This document shows positions 33,714-44,869 of a stretch of DNA of 64,000 bases, piece by piece; position 1 is the stretch's first letter, and the number at the start of each line of letters is the position of its first letter. The notes below the pieces were generated by a model. The model did not search any database and was not told the DNA's origin. It saw nothing but the letters and a program-made list of their open reading frames with translations. Position numbers and translations under genes: made by a program. Origin of the DNA: Nannobrachium achirus (lineage: Eukaryota > Chordata > Actinopteri > Myctophiformes > Myctophidae); the NCBI GenBank assembly GCA_963921795.1, contig OY997643.1:9517033-9581032 (forward strand). The letters run 5' to 3'.

Positions 33714-34263
33714 CAGGGTTCCCACGGTCATGAAATTCTTGGAAATATTTTGAAATTAGAAAAATATTTTCCCAGTACTGGAAAAGTTTTGGAATTGATC
33801 AAGGGTCCTGGAAGGTCCTGGAAAAATAGCTATGCATTGTCTTTGGTTATTGATTGTGTTAATACCTCTGAAATGACAAATTAAACATTGGCCAAATTGT
33901 CAAATATTAGAGGCAGAAATTGTGAAAATAGCAGATCTACAAGCTCACAACGCCTCGCAACGCGAGGCGTTGTGAGCACGTAGATCGGCTATTTTCACAA
34001 TAAAACCGTGTTATACAAAATTCTCTACTCTTAGTACTCGTCAGGGTGCCCGGGTCCCCAGTTCAAATATGATTATTTTGTGGGTCACGGCCAGAAAAGG
34101 TTGAGAACCACTGCCATACACTACCTGTCTTTGGGCATTGCGCATATAGGAGTAAGCGACTTGTTATTGAGCTGAGTTATATAGTCCTGGAAATCGGGTT
34201 AAATATTCTGGAAAAGTTTTGGAAATCAATTGGTAAAGATGTGTGGGAAGTCTGGGAACCCTG
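33714..34263. mobile_element. MITE with CAGGGTTCCCACGG termini, copy 2
   Basis: Flanked by CTTTAT on both sides (33708-33713 and 34264-34269), again six bases. Palindrome core about 33917-34001 (ACGCCTCGCAACGCGAGGCGT). Same inner nested segment as copy 1. Confidence 0.84.
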
Positions 34264-34269
34264 CTTTAT

Positions 34270-35187
34270 AGTTGTACTTGTTAAGTTCAATTGTGAAGGG
34301 TAAAACCTCGCAGTAGAGAAGTAGACTGCAGTAAGCCCCGTCTACCGCACGATGGCGCCATGTAGCCACGTTTTAGAAGATTCAGGCAATTCAAGGGGAT
34401 TTGCATGTGGTACTGTTGGCTATAGCCTGTATCATATGTATAGATCGATATAATATAAGCCTGTAGAATGGCATGTGTCTTAATTTTAATTCTAATATTT
34501 AATAAATATTGGCTTTTCTTTCAAAAAACAAACAAAAAAACAATAGGCCTATGCATTAATGATCTGTGAATGCAGTTTCAGAGATTGAATATTGTATGAA
34601 AGTGAAACGGATCTCTAAGGGTAGCCTATTTAAAGAACCATACAGGTAGTATCTACATAATTAAGAGGGCAAACAAACGGATACATATCTGAGATCTGCC
34701 GACTGTCGTCTATAAGGGCAATTTTGCTGGAAAATGTTTCCTAGACAATAAAACCAACACTCCTTGAAACAGTTCACTCAATGTTAAGCATCTCCATGAA
34801 ACAAATGGATTGACTCCATAAAACATGCCCCGTAATTATCAGTCAGGAATGGAGTCAGGAGGACACCGCTGCTGTCTGCTCCTGACACAACCCTACTGAT
34901 TCGGGCTGTTAGGCTATATAGAATTCGGCACTAGTAGTGCGCTTGGGGTTTATTTTGACATGAGTGTCAGAACGATTTGACAGGCATGTAGACACACAAA
35001 CTAAAAATATCTCTGACGCTTCAGAGCCGGAAACAGTGGTCGTCGTGTGCCCCGGCAGATGTTAGGAGGCGCGCATCATGCAATGCGTGCGGATGGATGG
35101 ATGATGTGTGACTCATTTTAGAATATGTTTTCCTGCGGGCTGCACGCATGCAGGGGTTTGGGGGTAGGGGAGGTATGGACGATCATG
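34270..35187. other. Intergenic otop1-drd5, nothing recognised
   Basis: Single-copy-looking sequence without exon, RNA gene or repeat signature. Confidence 0.35.
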
Positions 35188-35195
35188 AATGAAAC

Positions 35196-35390
35196 CAGAG
35201 GCGTCAATTGGGTATGGCAAGCTATGGCAGCTGCCATACCTTGGCTTAAGTTGGCTACAGGGGAAAATAATAAAATGTACTGTAATCGTGCCTCTATACG
35301 TGCTAAGGTATGGCAACATGACTGGTGGGCGCGCGTGCAAGACACCAGTCATGTTGCCATACCTTAGCTTTTTCTGAACTGACGCCGCTG
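35196..35390. mobile_element. Short hAT MITE, CAGTGGCGTCAGTT family (inverse orientation)
   Basis: Starts CAGAGGCGTCAATTGGG and ends CTGACGCCGCTG. Flanked by AATGAAAC at 35188-35195 and, after one extra A, 35392-35399. Contains the inverted pair CAAGACACCAGTC / GGTATGGCAACATGACTGG. Confidence 0.8.
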
Positions 35391-35399
35391 AAATGAAAC

Positions 35400-35638
35400 C
35401 AGTGGTGTAAAGTTACTAAGTACATTTACTTAACTACTGTAGCCTACTTAAACACAATCTTAAGTACAATCTGAGTAGCCTACTTTCTACTTTTGGTACA
35501 TTACGCCAATGTTTTTGTACTTTTAACCAAGTATATTTTGAATCACAGACTTTTACTTGTAACAGAGTAGCCCATTTCTGCATGGCCGTATTGATACTTT
35601 TACTAAAGTAAAACATTTGAGTACTTTTCCCACCACTG
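35400..35638. mobile_element. hAT-like MITE, AGTACTT-rich family, same target as its neighbour
   Basis: Starts CAGTGGTGTAAAGTTACT and ends TTTTCCCACCACTG. Duplications AATGAAAC at 35392-35399 and 35639-35646 equal those of the element to its left. A partial relative lies at 35688-35782. Confidence 0.84.
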
Positions 35639-36419
35639 AATGAAACCGCAAACGCGACTCAATATTTGGATCCGAGGTGTATTGGAGTAGAAGTAAAAGT
35701 ATTGGAGATACTCAAGAAAAGTACAAATACCTCAAAAATTGTGCTTAAGTGAGTACTTAGTTTAGTTACTTTACACCACTGGTTGTGCCTGATATTTTAC
35801 CAGTGCATCCAAGCGGGGTTTTCCTATTATCAGCACCATGGATAGCTCCGCGAAACGCGGAGCGCCACTGAGCAGCAGTCGTTTGATGGAGATTCTTCTT
35901 CACTGGTAAAATACATAAATAATATGACATTTTCATGGTATTTTATTTATTTTAATACAATTGACTTGTGAACAGAGAATTGTGGTCTCTTTGTCCAAGT
36001 CTGTAGCCCACTGGAAAAATACTTTCTTGCAGTTTAGTTCAATAAAAACGTTGTTGTTTGTGATTATTGTTTGGCTGTCTATACTGCAGAGAAGTGAGCT
36101 GTTTGTAATGCTGATGATGAGAAAACCAGAGGGATTCTGTATAGTTTTTCCCATTTCTGTGACAGAGTGACATCTTGTCGTCAGCTGGTAACAAAAGCAC
36201 CGATCGATGTCCAACAATCAATGCGTCCTCAGTCCTCACACAATGCAAACAAAGCCGTGTGTCCTCTTTCTAATTGTCCTAAATTCACAACGCATTATCA
36301 TCACAAACACTGCGGTGTTGGTGGAGGCGCGCTTGCTGGCGTGGGTGGGTGGGTGGGTGGTGGTGGTGCACGCGTTCACGTGCGCGCGTCGGAAGAGTGC
36401 TCCGGGATTCCCTCCCCTT

Positions 36420-36936
36420 AAAGGGGCGTCAATAGGGTATGGCAGGGGAATGCAGCTGCCATACCGGCCCTGGGTCCAGGGGGGGAGAACACAAGTTACT
36501 TTCCAATATAAATAGGCTAAATGAATGTCTCTCTGTCTATCTGTGCTGGTTATGTTGTTAAATTACATTAAAATAACTACAAATGCAACATTTAACAAGG
36601 TACTATAATTATATTCTCCACACTTTTATTCTCCCCATCTTGACAGAATAGTATACTTCCAGGTTCCGCAGGTCAGCTGCACAGGTGCAATTCATTATTG
36701 TTAATTGTGGCACGTTTAGCCTATATTATGTCAAGTTTAGCCGCACTTGAACAACTGTTCCAGACTTCCATATCCAGCCCAAGAAACCATAGAAAATTTG
36801 AGTGGAAAAAAATAGAATGTATAGTTCTTAAAATAATTGTATCGTGCCTGCTGCTAATGTAGGCTATGGGATGACTGGTGTGTCAAGACACCAGTCATGT
36901 TGCCATACCTTAGCTTTTTCTGAACGGACGCCACTG
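36420..36936. mobile_element. hAT MITE, CAGTGGCGTCAGTT family (inverse orientation)
   Basis: Exact duplication CTCCCCTT at 36412-36419 and 36937-36944. Starts AAAGGGGCGTCAATAGGG and ends GACGCCACTG. It is the last repeat before the drd5 promoter region. A GGGT run is nearby at 36343-36360. Confidence 0.87.
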
Positions 36937-36944
36937 CTCCCCTT

Positions 36945-37425
36945 TCCCACTAACTAATAACTCACAGCAGCCCTAGACGCCAGTCAGCTCAGACAGAGCG
37001 CAGAGCATCACTGGCTGTACTGTGGGGATGCAGGGTGGCTTCTAGTCAGTTGGAGACGGTCGGGACGGGCGAGGCTACAACATGCGCTCGTCAACGCGCG
37101 CTGCCGTGCCTCAGCCTCTCAGCGCGCCGGAGCCGCCGCCGCCGTTCGGTTCAGCAGCAGCAGCCTTAACATTAACAACAACCCCCGCGCTCCACTCGTG
37201 TCTCGTGTCTCTTTTCCACGACTCCAGATCAGGATGCTGGCGGCGGTGCTCGGCGCCGCCGCGGTCTCCAGACTCTCCACAACAACTACAACATTATTCC
37301 GGCGAGGAGGTGCCGCTCACTGCGTGCGTCCGAGGAGCGCGTAAAGTGACGGACCGCAACTTCACCTGAAGGAGTAGGGGAAGGGGACGGTGGGTAGGGG
37401 TGGAGGAGGTGGTGGAGGAGGACAC
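36945..37425 (+). promoter_or_regulatory. drd5 5' flank / 5'UTR, GC-rich
   Basis: The stretch between the last MITE and the receptor start is repeat-free and becomes strongly GC- and CpG-rich from about 37000. This is typical of a vertebrate promoter/5'UTR. An upstream ORF (ATG 37082 to 37369) ends before the receptor start; whether it is used is unknown. No TATA box was recognised. Confidence 0.45.
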
Positions 37426-38943
37426 ATGGAGATGAGCCCGGCGAGGTACCGCGCATCGTCGGCGCACGGGATGAGCGACGCCGCCGGCCCGGTGGCTCTG
37501 GGTGGGGGAGACAACATCATGTGGAACAACAACGGCAGCAGCGGCGGCGGCGGCGCCGCGCCGATCGAGGCCACCACGTCCGAGTCCGACGGGTGGTCCC
37601 CGTCGGTGGTCCGCACGGTGACCGGCTGCCTGCTGTCGCTGCTCATCCTGTGGACGCTCTTGGGGAACATCCTGGTGTGCGCGGCGGTGCTGCGCTTCAG
37701 GCACCTGCGCTCCAAGGTCACCAACATCTTCATCGTGTCGCTGGCCGTCTCGGACCTGTTCGTGGCCGTGCTGGTCATGCCGTGGAAGGCGGTGGCCGAG
37801 GTGGCGGGCTACTGGCCGTTCGGCGCCTTCTGCAACATCTGGGTGGCGTTCGACATCATGTGCAGCACGGCGTCCATCCTCAACCTGTGCGTGATCAGCA
37901 TGGACCGCTACTGGGCCATCTCCTCGCCCTTCCGCTACGAGAGGAAGATGACCCAGCGGCTCGCCTTCGTGATGATCAGCGTCACGTGGACGCTGTCCGT
38001 GCTCATCTCGTTCATCCCCGTGCAGCTCAACTGGCACAAGGCCACCGACGGCGAGCTTCTGATCGGCGCCGGCGACGGTGCTGCTGCCGCGCGCAACAAC
38101 TCCTCTTCCTCCTCCGCGGCGGCGGGCAGCGCGCAGCAGCCGCCCGTGGTGGAGGAGAACTGCGACTCGAGCCTCAACGGGGAGTACGCCATCTCCTCGT
38201 CGCTGATCAGCTTCTACATCCCCGTGGCGATCATGATCGTGACCTACACGCGGATCTACCGGATCGCGCAGATCCAGATCAGGAGGATCGCGTCGCTGGA
38301 GCGCGCGGCGGAGCACGCGCAGAGCTGCCGCCAGAGCAACCGGCTGGAGTACCAGCACCACAACACGCTCAAGACGTCCATCAAGCGCGAGACCAAGGTG
38401 CTGAAGACGCTGTCCATCATCATGGGCGTGTTCGTGTGCTGCTGGCTGCCCTTCTTCGTCCTGAACTGCATGGTGCCGTTCTGCGACCGGGACCGCGCCG
38501 CCGGGGACCGCGACGCCGCGGGCCTGCCGTGCGTCAGCGAGACCACGTTCAACGTGTTCGTGTGGTTCGGCTGGACCAACTCGTCGCTGAACCCCGTCAT
38601 CTACGCGTTCAACGCCGAGTTCCGGAAGGCGTTCGCGAGCCTCCTGGGCTGCCGCAACCTGTGCTCCGGCACGCCCGTGGAGACGGTGAACATCAGCAAC
38701 GAGCTGGTGTCCTACAACCAGGACACGCTCATCCACAAGGAGATGGTCATGAACGCGTACGTCAACATGATGCCCAACGTGGTCGAGTGCATCGACCACG
38801 AGGAGACGTTCGACAGGATATCGCAGTTCTCTCACACCAACAACCACGAGAACGGCACCGACTCGGTCTGTGACCCGGACGACTGCGAGGCGGACATAAG
38901 CCTCGACAGAATGTCACCGTTCACACGCAATGGATTACACTGA
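37426..38943 (+). CDS. drd5: Dopamine receptor D5 (D1B, D1-class GPCR), intronless
   Basis: Single-exon rhodopsin-family receptor of 505 residues from the ATG at 37426 (other in-frame ATGs at 37432, 37471 and 37519). It couples to Gs and raises cAMP on dopamine binding at the plasma membrane. Landmarks: N81 (TM1), D110 (TM2), amine-binding D143 in [13 protein letters not shown] at 160-162, extracellular Cys 136 and 246, TM5 serines 257-259 and 262, CWLP at 339-342, NPVIY at 389-393, and tail cysteines 409 and 413 suited to palmitoylation. [31 protein letters not shown] and the end [15 protein letters not shown] are D5-type rather than D1-type. The N terminus and second extracellular loop carry Gly/Ser/Ala expansions (about 26-45 and 215-236). 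Whether this is paralogue a or b cannot be told here. Confidence 0.95.
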   Translation: MEMSPARYRASSAHGMSDAAGPVALGGGDNIMWNNNGSSGGGGAAPIEATTSESDGWSPSVVRTVTGCLLSLLILWTLLGNILVCAAVLRFRHLRSKVTNIFIVSLAVSDLFVAVLVMPWKAVAEVAGYWPFGAFCNIWVAFDIMCSTASILNLCVISMDRYWAISSPFRYERKMTQRLAFVMISVTWTLSVLISFIPVQLNWHKATDGELLIGAGDGAAAARNNSSSSSAAAGSAQQPPVVEENCDSSLNGEYAISSSLISFYIPVAIMIVTYTRIYRIAQIQIRRIASLERAAEHAQSCRQSNRLEYQHHNTLKTSIKRETKVLKTLSIIMGVFVCCWLPFFVLNCMVPFCDRDRAAGDRDAAGLPCVSETTFNVFVWFGWTNSSLNPVIYAFNAEFRKAFASLLGCRNLCSGTPVETVNISNELVSYNQDTLIHKEMVMNAYVNMMPNVVECIDHEETFDRISQFSHTNNHENGTDSVCDPDDCEADISLDRMSPFTRNGLH

Positions 38944-39591
38944 CTGACTGACTTTGTGTCCATCCATCCATCCAATCCATCTTCAACCGCTTATCCGGAG
39001 TCGGGTCACGGGGGTAACAGTTTTGTATCATCTTGTGTATTATGGCTACTTTTAACGTGATGTTGTTGTACCGTTATGTGAAAAAAAAGTGACGTATCGG
39101 TGTTATAGGCAACAAGTGAAGTCTGTGTTCATTTGTTTCATGAGGTGTGCTTCTGTATATTTGAAGCATAATAATGTTTTAAAAGAGTTTACTTCGTCGC
39201 ACAAATAGTCGAGCGCGGTATTTTCATGTCCATCTATTTGGCACATTGAGAGGAAAACGTTTCTATTGTGACTCGTTATGGTTCTGATTTGAAACATATG
39301 GGCCTATATATTGCTGCTTCATAACCTTGACAAGGCCAGTGCCTGCCTTTCCAATGACTATAATGATGAAAAGCGAAGGTAGGTAGCCTTACAAAACAGA
39401 ACCATGACAGTTCAATCAATGCAAGCTTTCAACACCTTATTGCCTATATTTGGGTCTGGGTCTGGGGACAGTCCAAAACTATTTCTGACAACAAGGGAAT
39501 GTGTTTTGCGAGATATTATCCTCTTTCTTCTTCTTTTCTTTCGGCTAATTCCCGTCATAGCCGGGGAGCCACGGGCCCAAAATTTGAGAGG
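38944..39591. other. drd5 3' flank with a retroposon tail
   Basis: 38959-39017 (TCCATCCATCC, then CTTCAACCGCTTATCCGG) matches the 3' region of an abundant fish retroposon, starting only about 15 bases after the stop codon. The rest is AT-rich and probably 3'UTR; no obvious AATAAA was seen. Confidence 0.45.
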
Positions 39592-40183
39592 ACCTGTGAT
39601 GTCATGACATACTTTTTATTTTTGTTTTTTCTATTAATTTGATCAATACGGTACACAGAATGAGAGGCCTGCTCTGCCGGAAACATTGCGAAAAAGGTTT
39701 CCCATTGACTTCACTATACAGGAAAAAACACACCAAAATAAATATAATTTAAGTAGCATGTGAGGGGTCAAACTAGGGGTTCTTGATAATTCTGAATCCA
39801 TTGCAAGCATTTGTTTTGCATGAAAAACATTCCTTGGGCTAGATTTCAGCCTCTCAAAACTGTGAAGAGTGATGAGTCATTGCTTTTCACCGCTTTGTTG
39901 GTCCGTTTTCCAGCCCAAGGAATGTTTTTCATGCAAAACAAATGCTTGCAATGGATTCAGAATCATCAAGAACCCATAGTTTGACCCCTCACATGCTACT
40001 TAAATCATATTTATTTTGGTGTTTTTCCTGTATAGTGAAGTCGATGGGACAATGAATATAAAAGGCCATAACTTTTTTTTTTCGCAATGTTTCTGACAGA
40101 ACAGGCCTCTCATTCTGTGTACCTTAATGACCAAATGAATAGAAAAAACAAAAATAAAAAGTATGTCATGATGTCACAGGTTT
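39592..40183. mobile_element. Long palindromic MITE (arms about 285 bp)
   Basis: 39592-39880 and 39895-40183 are inverted. Outer ends are CCTGTGATGTCATGACATAC and its complement; inside are GTAGCATGTGAGGGGTCAAA and TGCAAGCATTTGTTTTGCA. Same family as 18055-18365 but with longer arms. Confidence 0.75.
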
Positions 40184-40235
40184 GAAGGGAAGGCTTGCGC
40201 ACACCCAGTTCCTCTCTTATCAGGTGCGTTGGTAA

Positions 40236-40390
40236 CAAAACATTTAGGAGGAGGAGATCTGACTCAAGGACAGCTGAGCTTGAGAAAGGTCTGGTGACCG
40301 AAACGTTGCTTTATTAAATTCTCTGAAACGGACAAGCGGCAGTGTGCGGGTCAGTCTGTCCTTGAGTCAGATCTCCTCCTCCTAAATGAT
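40236..40390. mobile_element. Small element with 32-bp inverted ends
   Basis: CATTTAGGAGGAGGAGATCT and its complement AGATCTCCTCCTCCTAAATG bracket GAGAAAGGTCTGGTGACCG and CGAAACGTTGC, a motif common in fish repeats. Confidence 0.55.
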
Positions 40391-40803
40391 GTCACAGGTA
40401 AAACCCTATTCTTTGAGCTTTTGGGCCTGTGGCTCCCCGACTATCAGGGGTCGCCACAGCGGATCATCATGGGTTGGTTGCAAGGGTTAATGGCTGTTTG
40501 AATTCATGTTATGCCAAATGCAGTATTAAAAGAGCACATCAAAGTGGACCTTTGGAGCACAACACTCACCTGAAGGTGGATTGCACATAATGCACAGGCA
40601 CGGAGGAATAACAGTAGCTCTATGACTATGACACAAAACAAGAATACATAGAAATAAACAAAAGCCATTCCATCAGTTTTTGTATGGAAAAAAAGGAGAA
40701 AAAAGAAGAAAGAAATCTTGGAAATGGAGATAATTTGGATGCAATGAGTGGAACCATATATTTTTTCAGCGTGTTTCATCCGAGATCAATAAAGGTTTAG
40801 AGC

Positions 40804-41207
40804 AGGGGTCTTCAACAGGGGGTCCGGGGACCCCTAGGGGGTCCTCAGAGTTACTACAGGGGGTCCTCCAAATCTTTGTTTGATAGATTCTTTTCTCTTT
40901 TTTTATATTAACCACTTGAACCCTAACGTCCATATTCGGAGAACTTTAGCCAAAAATAGCAGATCTACAAGCTCACATCGCTTTGGTGTAGAGGGGAAAA
41001 GAGCAGACTAAGTACAGAGTGAAAGGTCAAGTTTATTAAGTATTGACGGTTCAAGTGGTTACATATCTGATAACACAAATTGACATGAATCCAAAATACA
41101 CTGATGATTGTGCTGTCAAACAATGAAACTATATGGAATCTGGGGGTCCCTGCTTCATCTCTCTCTCAGCTAAGGGGTCCTTGGCCTGAAAACGTTGAAG
41201 ACCCCTA
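40804..41207. mobile_element. Family A MITE
   Basis: Starts CAGGGGTCTTCAACAGGGGG and ends AACGTTGAAGACCCCT. Only the 5' half of the core remains (40952-40990). Other family A pieces: 271-745, 12574-12620, 24376-24567, 28828-28905, 30154-30240 and 46930-47166. Confidence 0.75.
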
Positions 41208-41528
41208 GAGGAATAAAATAATAGTCTACAGCAGTGGTTCTCAAAGTGGGGTCAAGGATCACTTCAGGGCGTTCCGGTCTGTAACTCTGAGAGTGTACAA
41301 ATGGAACCAAATGGACCCGTTGGTTTGGAGTCCCCAAGATGGAAAAAAGGCATCAGTTGGGGGTCCGTATCCTAATTTATATCAAACGTGGGGTCCTTAT
41401 TCACCTTATTCCTATAGGGGGAGCAGGGGAGCCCCAAGTCTGTTTACCAGTTTCCTGTTTACCAGTGTTGCCATGTCTGCTCATAATAAGAAATGTGGGC
41501 CTTAAGAAATAAATAAATGAAGTATATA

Positions 41529-41531
41529 TAC

Positions 41532-41588
<57 letters not shown>

Positions 41589-41834
41589 TCGTTGTTGGGT
41601 GAAAACCTTGTATCTCCAAAACCGTTCGTTTTGTATTTATCATTTGTATTTATCATTTAAAACTAGACTAGTGAAAATAGCCGATCTACAAGCACACAAC
41701 GGCGTTGTGTGCTTGTAGATCTGCTGTTTTCACTACTTTTGCGCAACGGCCTTGTATGATGAAGCAGGGCTTTACTTTACGAAAGAACGTACACATTTGA
41801 AACTTGGAGATACGAGGTTTCCACCCGACAACGA

Positions 41835-41883
<49 letters not shown>
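41529..41883. mobile_element. Palindrome module M standing alone inside a TA microsatellite
   Basis: TA repeats flank it at about 41537-41586 and 41838-41883. The module 41587-41837 has inverted ends CGTCGTTGTTGGGTGAAAAC / CACCCGACAACGACG, then GTATCTCCAAAACCG-type sequence, and a symmetric shortened core at 41670-41740 (CAAGCACACAACGGCGTTGT). This is the cleanest example of M outside a larger MITE. Confidence 0.75.
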
Positions 41884-41886
<3 letters not shown>

Positions 41887-42225
41887 GCTTAATTGGGCTT
41901 GATTTCTAATGTTTCTTTTTTTTTTCATGTCAAGGACCCCCAGATTAATATGTATTTGTCCGCAGAGCTGCAGACCCACATCTGAAAAGATGTGGTGTCA
42001 GGGACCCCCATACAAGATTTGTGTTGTTAATATGTTACAAAAATATTATTTTTTTGAAAATTGCAGATCTACATTGTGAGTTTGTTGATCTGCTATTTTC
42101 AAATAGCCAATGTTCAAGTGGTAAAACTGAGCCTATATAGTTGCTTCTTTTGGGCTTGTTTTCATAGACCTGGCCGCTTGTTTCTTTAGCAAAATCTGGC
42201 AACACACTGACTACCTGCATTAGAC

Positions 42226-42662
42226 CAGTGGTTCTCAACCTTTTCAGGCCGTGACCCCCCCCCCCCCCCCCAAAATAATCATATTTGAACCAGGGGACCC
42301 CTCCCACCCTGACGAGCACTAAGAGTTGAGGCATTACATTGTGTATAACACGGTTCTATTGTGAAAATAGCTGATCTACATGCTCACATCGCCTCACGTT
42401 GTGAGCATGTAGATCAGCTATTTTCACAATTTCTGTCTCTAATGTTTGACAATTTGACCAATGTTTATTTTACAGGTATTAAAAACTTAATTTGTCACTT
42501 TAGAAATGTGCAGATACCCTCTATACACTTAAACGTTATGTTGGTTTGTTTACTGTTGAGTGAGAAAACAATGTTGCACATTAAGTTAATCATCTGGGGG
42601 GACCCCCCAAAATAATCTGGGGACCCCCCTGGGGGTCCCGACCCACAGGTTGAGAACCACTG
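42226..42662. mobile_element. hAT MITE, CAGTGGTTCTCAACC termini, 8-bp TSD
   Basis: Exact duplication CATTAGAC at 42218-42225 and 42663-42670. Ends CAGTGGTTCTCAACCTTTTC / GGTTGAGAACCACTG. Core 42357-42430 within TTGTGAAAATAGC ... GCTATTTTCACAA, its tip partly lost. Confidence 0.88.
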
Positions 42663-42746
42663 CATTAGACCTGCAGTAGCCTACTGCAGGGAGGAAGTGT
42701 CGCCCTCTGTAAGAGGCAACGGCGGCGCCCCGGAATAAGGTGAACA

Positions 42747-43079
42747 ATTAGCCCTATTCACGGCCCGCCCACTCAGCATCCCCCCGGTGCTGAAGTCACG
42801 TTTTGAAGGGGAAACCCTACTAAAAGCCCATAGAGTTAACACAGAAATCGCAAATGTAATGCAATTTCCGAATAGTAAAGTATAAAATACGGCTAGCATG
42901 ATCAAGAACACAAGATAGTAAAAGGCACAAAGCATTATAATTTACGTTACCGTTCGAAATAATGATTTGTTGGCTTTAAGTCCAGCTATTTCTGTATTAA
43001 TTTCCCCTTCTAAACTGACGTCAACACCAGGAAGTTGCTGAGAAATTTGCTGGGTGGGCGGGCCGTGAATAGGGCTAAT
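42747..43079. mobile_element. MITE with ATTAGCCCTATTCACGG ends
   Basis: About 30-bp inverted ends ATTAGCCCTATTCACGGCCC / GGGCCGTGAATAGGGCTAAT. No clear long target duplication; superfamily uncertain. Confidence 0.7.
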
Positions 43080-43136
43080 TACAAAAGTTTGAGAACCTCT
43101 GGTCCACAGTTCATGGTGAGGTACGGTAACATAGAG

Positions 43137-43498
43137 CAGTGTTTCTCAACCTTTTTCCTGCATGGGCACACTTTTCATGTCCCAAGAATCCATGGGCACA
43201 CCAACATAATGTAAATATCGTCACTGTCGGGAAGAAACCTTGTATCTCCAAGTTTCAAATGTGTACGTTTCTTCGCAAAGTAAAGCCCTGCTTCATCATA
43301 CGAGGCTGTCGCACAACAGTAGTGAAAACAGCAGATCTATAAGCACACAACGCCTCGCGCCGCGAGGCGTTGTGTGCTTGTAGATCGGCTGTTTTCACTA
43401 GTTTAAATCATTTTTAAAATGATATTATACAATACTGCTTTCAAGCAGTTTCAAAGGGCACACCAAAGGTCCCCAGGCACAGTGGTTGAGAAACACTA
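43137..43498. mobile_element. hAT MITE, CAGTGTTTCTCAACC family
   Basis: Flanks ACATAGAG / ATATAGAG. Core 43316-43404 (ACGCCTCGCGCCGCGAGGCGT). Downstream, 43688-43860, is a lone module M with most of its 5' half deleted. Confidence 0.82.
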
Positions 43499-44178
43499 AT
43501 ATAGAGCATCGCAGTGGGTGTGGTTTACTGGTGCCACTAAAAAATCTCCCGTTCATTTCCTCATAGACTTTCACGAAAATATTTATAAAAATGTTAAGCC
43601 TAGAACCAAGACGTCAGTGGATCATGACCATGAAACCTTTGTTTCTGTGAAAATCGCTAAACAAAGAGTATTTATTAAATGTAGTATACCGTCACTGTCG
43701 GGCAGAAACCTCGTATCTCCAAGTTTCAAATTTGTACGCGATGCGAGGCGTTGTGTGCTTGTAGATTGGCTGTTTTCACTAGTTTAAATCATTTTTAAAA
43801 TGATAAATGCAAAACAAACGGCTTTGGACATACAAGGTTTTCACCCAACAACGACGATTTATAACAACGTTAAGCCTAGAACCAAGACATCCAGGATGTC
43901 AGTGAATCATGACCACGAAACCGTTGTTTCTGTGAAAATCGCTAAACAAAGAGTATTTATTAAATGTATCAAATAGTTAAATATAAAAATATGTTTTTAT
44001 ATGGGATCAAATGTTTTATGGTCGTGATTCACTGAGATCCTGGATGGCTTGGTTCTATAGGCTTAACATCATTGTTATAAATATTTTTGTAAAAGTCTAT
44101 GGGGGAAATGAATGGGGGATTTTTAGTGGCACCATTAAACCACTTTGGAAGTGGCACTTCCGTTGCGATACTCTATAG

Positions 44179-44543
44179 CAGGGTTCCCCAATAGGCGGAC
44201 CGCGGGGGGGCTACTGCCTGGCCCACACCAACCCCAGTAATAATGGTGGTATAAGAGCAGCAACAACACTAGTATATCGTTGCTGTCGGGTGGTAATCTT
44301 GTATCTCCAAATGTGTACATTCTTGGTACACTAGACATAATTGTGCTCGTAGTTCGGCTGTTTTCACTACTGTTGTGCGACAGCCTTGCATGATGAAGCA
44401 GGGCTTTACTTTGCGAAGAAACGTACAAATTTGAAACTTGGAGATACAAGGTTTCTTCCCGACAGTGACGATATTTACACCCTCCGTATTATGTTGGTGT
44501 GCCCATGGATTCTTGGGACATGAAAACTAATTGGGGACCCCTG
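44179..44543. mobile_element. Chimeric hAT MITE
   Basis: Exact duplication CTCTATAG at 44171-44178 and 44544-44551. The left end is of the CAGGGTTCCCCAA family. The interior right part (TGTTGGTGTGCCCATGG, TCTTGGGACATGAAAA) belongs to the CAGTGTTTCTCAACC family. The end is TTGGGGACCCCTG. Partial core at 44340-44380. Confidence 0.83.
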
Positions 44544-44869
44544 CTCTATAGTAAGTCAACACACATGGGATCACTGCTGCAGGCCAAAGGAGAGAGGATG
44601 TCTGTCTCAGCCCCGCAACGCAGCACCTGCACACCTCCATCTTTCTACTGTTGTACAGATCAAACCCCATCTGATTATGAATGTATTTACTACTGTCCTT
44701 TGAACAGTGATGTGTGTCACCGTTTGTCAAATAAAAGAGGAAGACCATGATCTGGTATCTTAATGCTTTTTTTACAAGTAGGAGGGCTGAGGAAGGGGGT
44801 GGGTACTTGGGACATTCATGGAGACACATTCAGGACAGTACCTTTAATGCATGATATTGTTGGTTTTAA

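Noticed and set aside
37390..37425. Upstream extension of the drd5 frame starting at 37390
   Set aside because: That codon is GTG, not ATG, and the added residues are glycine repeat; the first ATG at 37426 was used.
37294..38847. 517-codon minus-strand frame and 450-codon plus frame over drd5
   Set aside because: Shadow frames caused by strong GC3 bias of the receptor gene; no domain in either.
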